Positions 63,834 to 64,000 of a stretch of DNA of 64,000 bases are shown here, in pieces (the first letter of the stretch is position 1; every line of letters begins with the position of its first letter). Below the pieces are notes generated by a model. That model worked only from the letters and a program-made list of their open reading frames with translations, did not search any database and had not been told where the DNA came from. Where the stretch lies: NCBI GenBank assembly GCA_964059195.1, contig CAXKWD010000002.1, forward strand, positions 153,281,042 to 153,345,041, in the 5' to 3' direction. Made by a program: the position numbers and the translations under genes. The DNA comes from Ectobius pallidus. Taxonomy: Eukaryota; Arthropoda; Insecta; Blattodea; Ectobiidae.

Positions 63834-64000
63834 CAATGTTTTTCAACCTGTGGGTCGAGGAGCCTCTGTAGGGGGGTCGCGAGAGGTCGAGAAAACTTCA
63901 GTTTTTTTATACAACATATAATTTGTGAGACTTGAATAAAAAGTCGATAGGAGTTAAAATTATTATATTTAACAAAATTTCCATATAATCAATCATACAA
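63834..64000. other. hAT-like end, cut by window
   Basis: CAATGTTTTTCAACCTGTGG followed by GTCGAGGAG resembles a hAT terminus of the CAGGTTTTCAACC kind. The rest lies outside the window. Confidence 0.35.

Overview
The window looks like repeat-rich nuclear DNA of an animal, most likely an arthropod and probably an insect. It is AT-rich, has spliceosomal introns with GT..AG borders, and holds Polinton, hAT, Tc1/mariner, Gypsy, LINE and tRNA-type SINE sequence. I see no convincing host single-copy gene. Almost everything that can be assigned is mobile DNA, much of it nested.

Region 1 (1-10,863) is a mosaic of old elements. A Gypsy LTR (1-247) is cut by the window edge. It abuts a decayed minus-strand block of Polinton-lineage genes (about 248-4,085: penton-like, chromo-integrase, DUF8207-like and small capsid-type proteins), which carries a hAT-type MITE. 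Next come minus-strand Gypsy pieces (RT, protease, gag, primer-binding site, LTR at 9,336-9,593), interrupted by a LINE reverse-transcriptase remnant and a 1.4-kb hAT-type element. A mariner with a rebuilt 3' end (9,604-10,863) sits next to the LTR. From 10,864 to 15,318 I find only a hairpin, another hAT MITE and dispersed repeats.

Region 2 (15,319-30,327) is an essentially complete 15.0-kb Polinton/Maverick, a virus-like transposon. It has AGTAG..CTACT terminal inverted repeats, a 6-bp target duplication (CATTAC), and an unoccupied copy of its insertion site at 63,619-63,624 in the same window. Left to right it carries a zinc-finger ORF and a protein-primed DNA polymerase B on the plus strand; a chromo-integrase, a DUF8207 protein, a tail-fibre-like protein and the packaging ATPase on the minus strand; and a plus-strand capsid cluster (PLA2-like protein, hydrophobic basic X-type protein, adenain-type protease, penton, a 57-aa basic protein, major capsid protein, a small conserved protein). 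Three accessory genes follow on the minus strand: a spliced acidic Cys/His-rich protein, an unknown conserved protein, and a BIR (IAP-like) protein with a membrane tail. Together these cover replication, integration, packaging, capsid building and maturation, plus probable host interaction. Several genes are split by one-base shifts, mostly in homopolymers.

Region 3 (30,328-38,313) is the other half of the repeat that the Polinton split, then a large imperfect inverted-repeat structure (30,711-37,366) containing a broken hAT/ZBED-type transposase, a nested palindrome, a roughly 143-bp tandem repeat, a G-run minisatellite and a 719-bp hAT-type element, followed by a THAP-domain relic.

Region 4 (38,210-62,320) is the most unusual part. 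It holds nested fold-back elements. The inner one (40,629-60,118, 19.5 kb) has an 8-bp target duplication. Its left arm is about 73 copies of a 183-bp satellite, part of which is organised as a 12-monomer, 2,194-bp higher-order repeat. Its right arm has only about 7 inverted copies. It sits inside a smaller, diverged fold-back of the same family, which also took up a deleted Tc1/mariner element (60,712-61,858). The rest, to 64,000, is unassigned apart from the empty-site repeat at 63,224-63,833.
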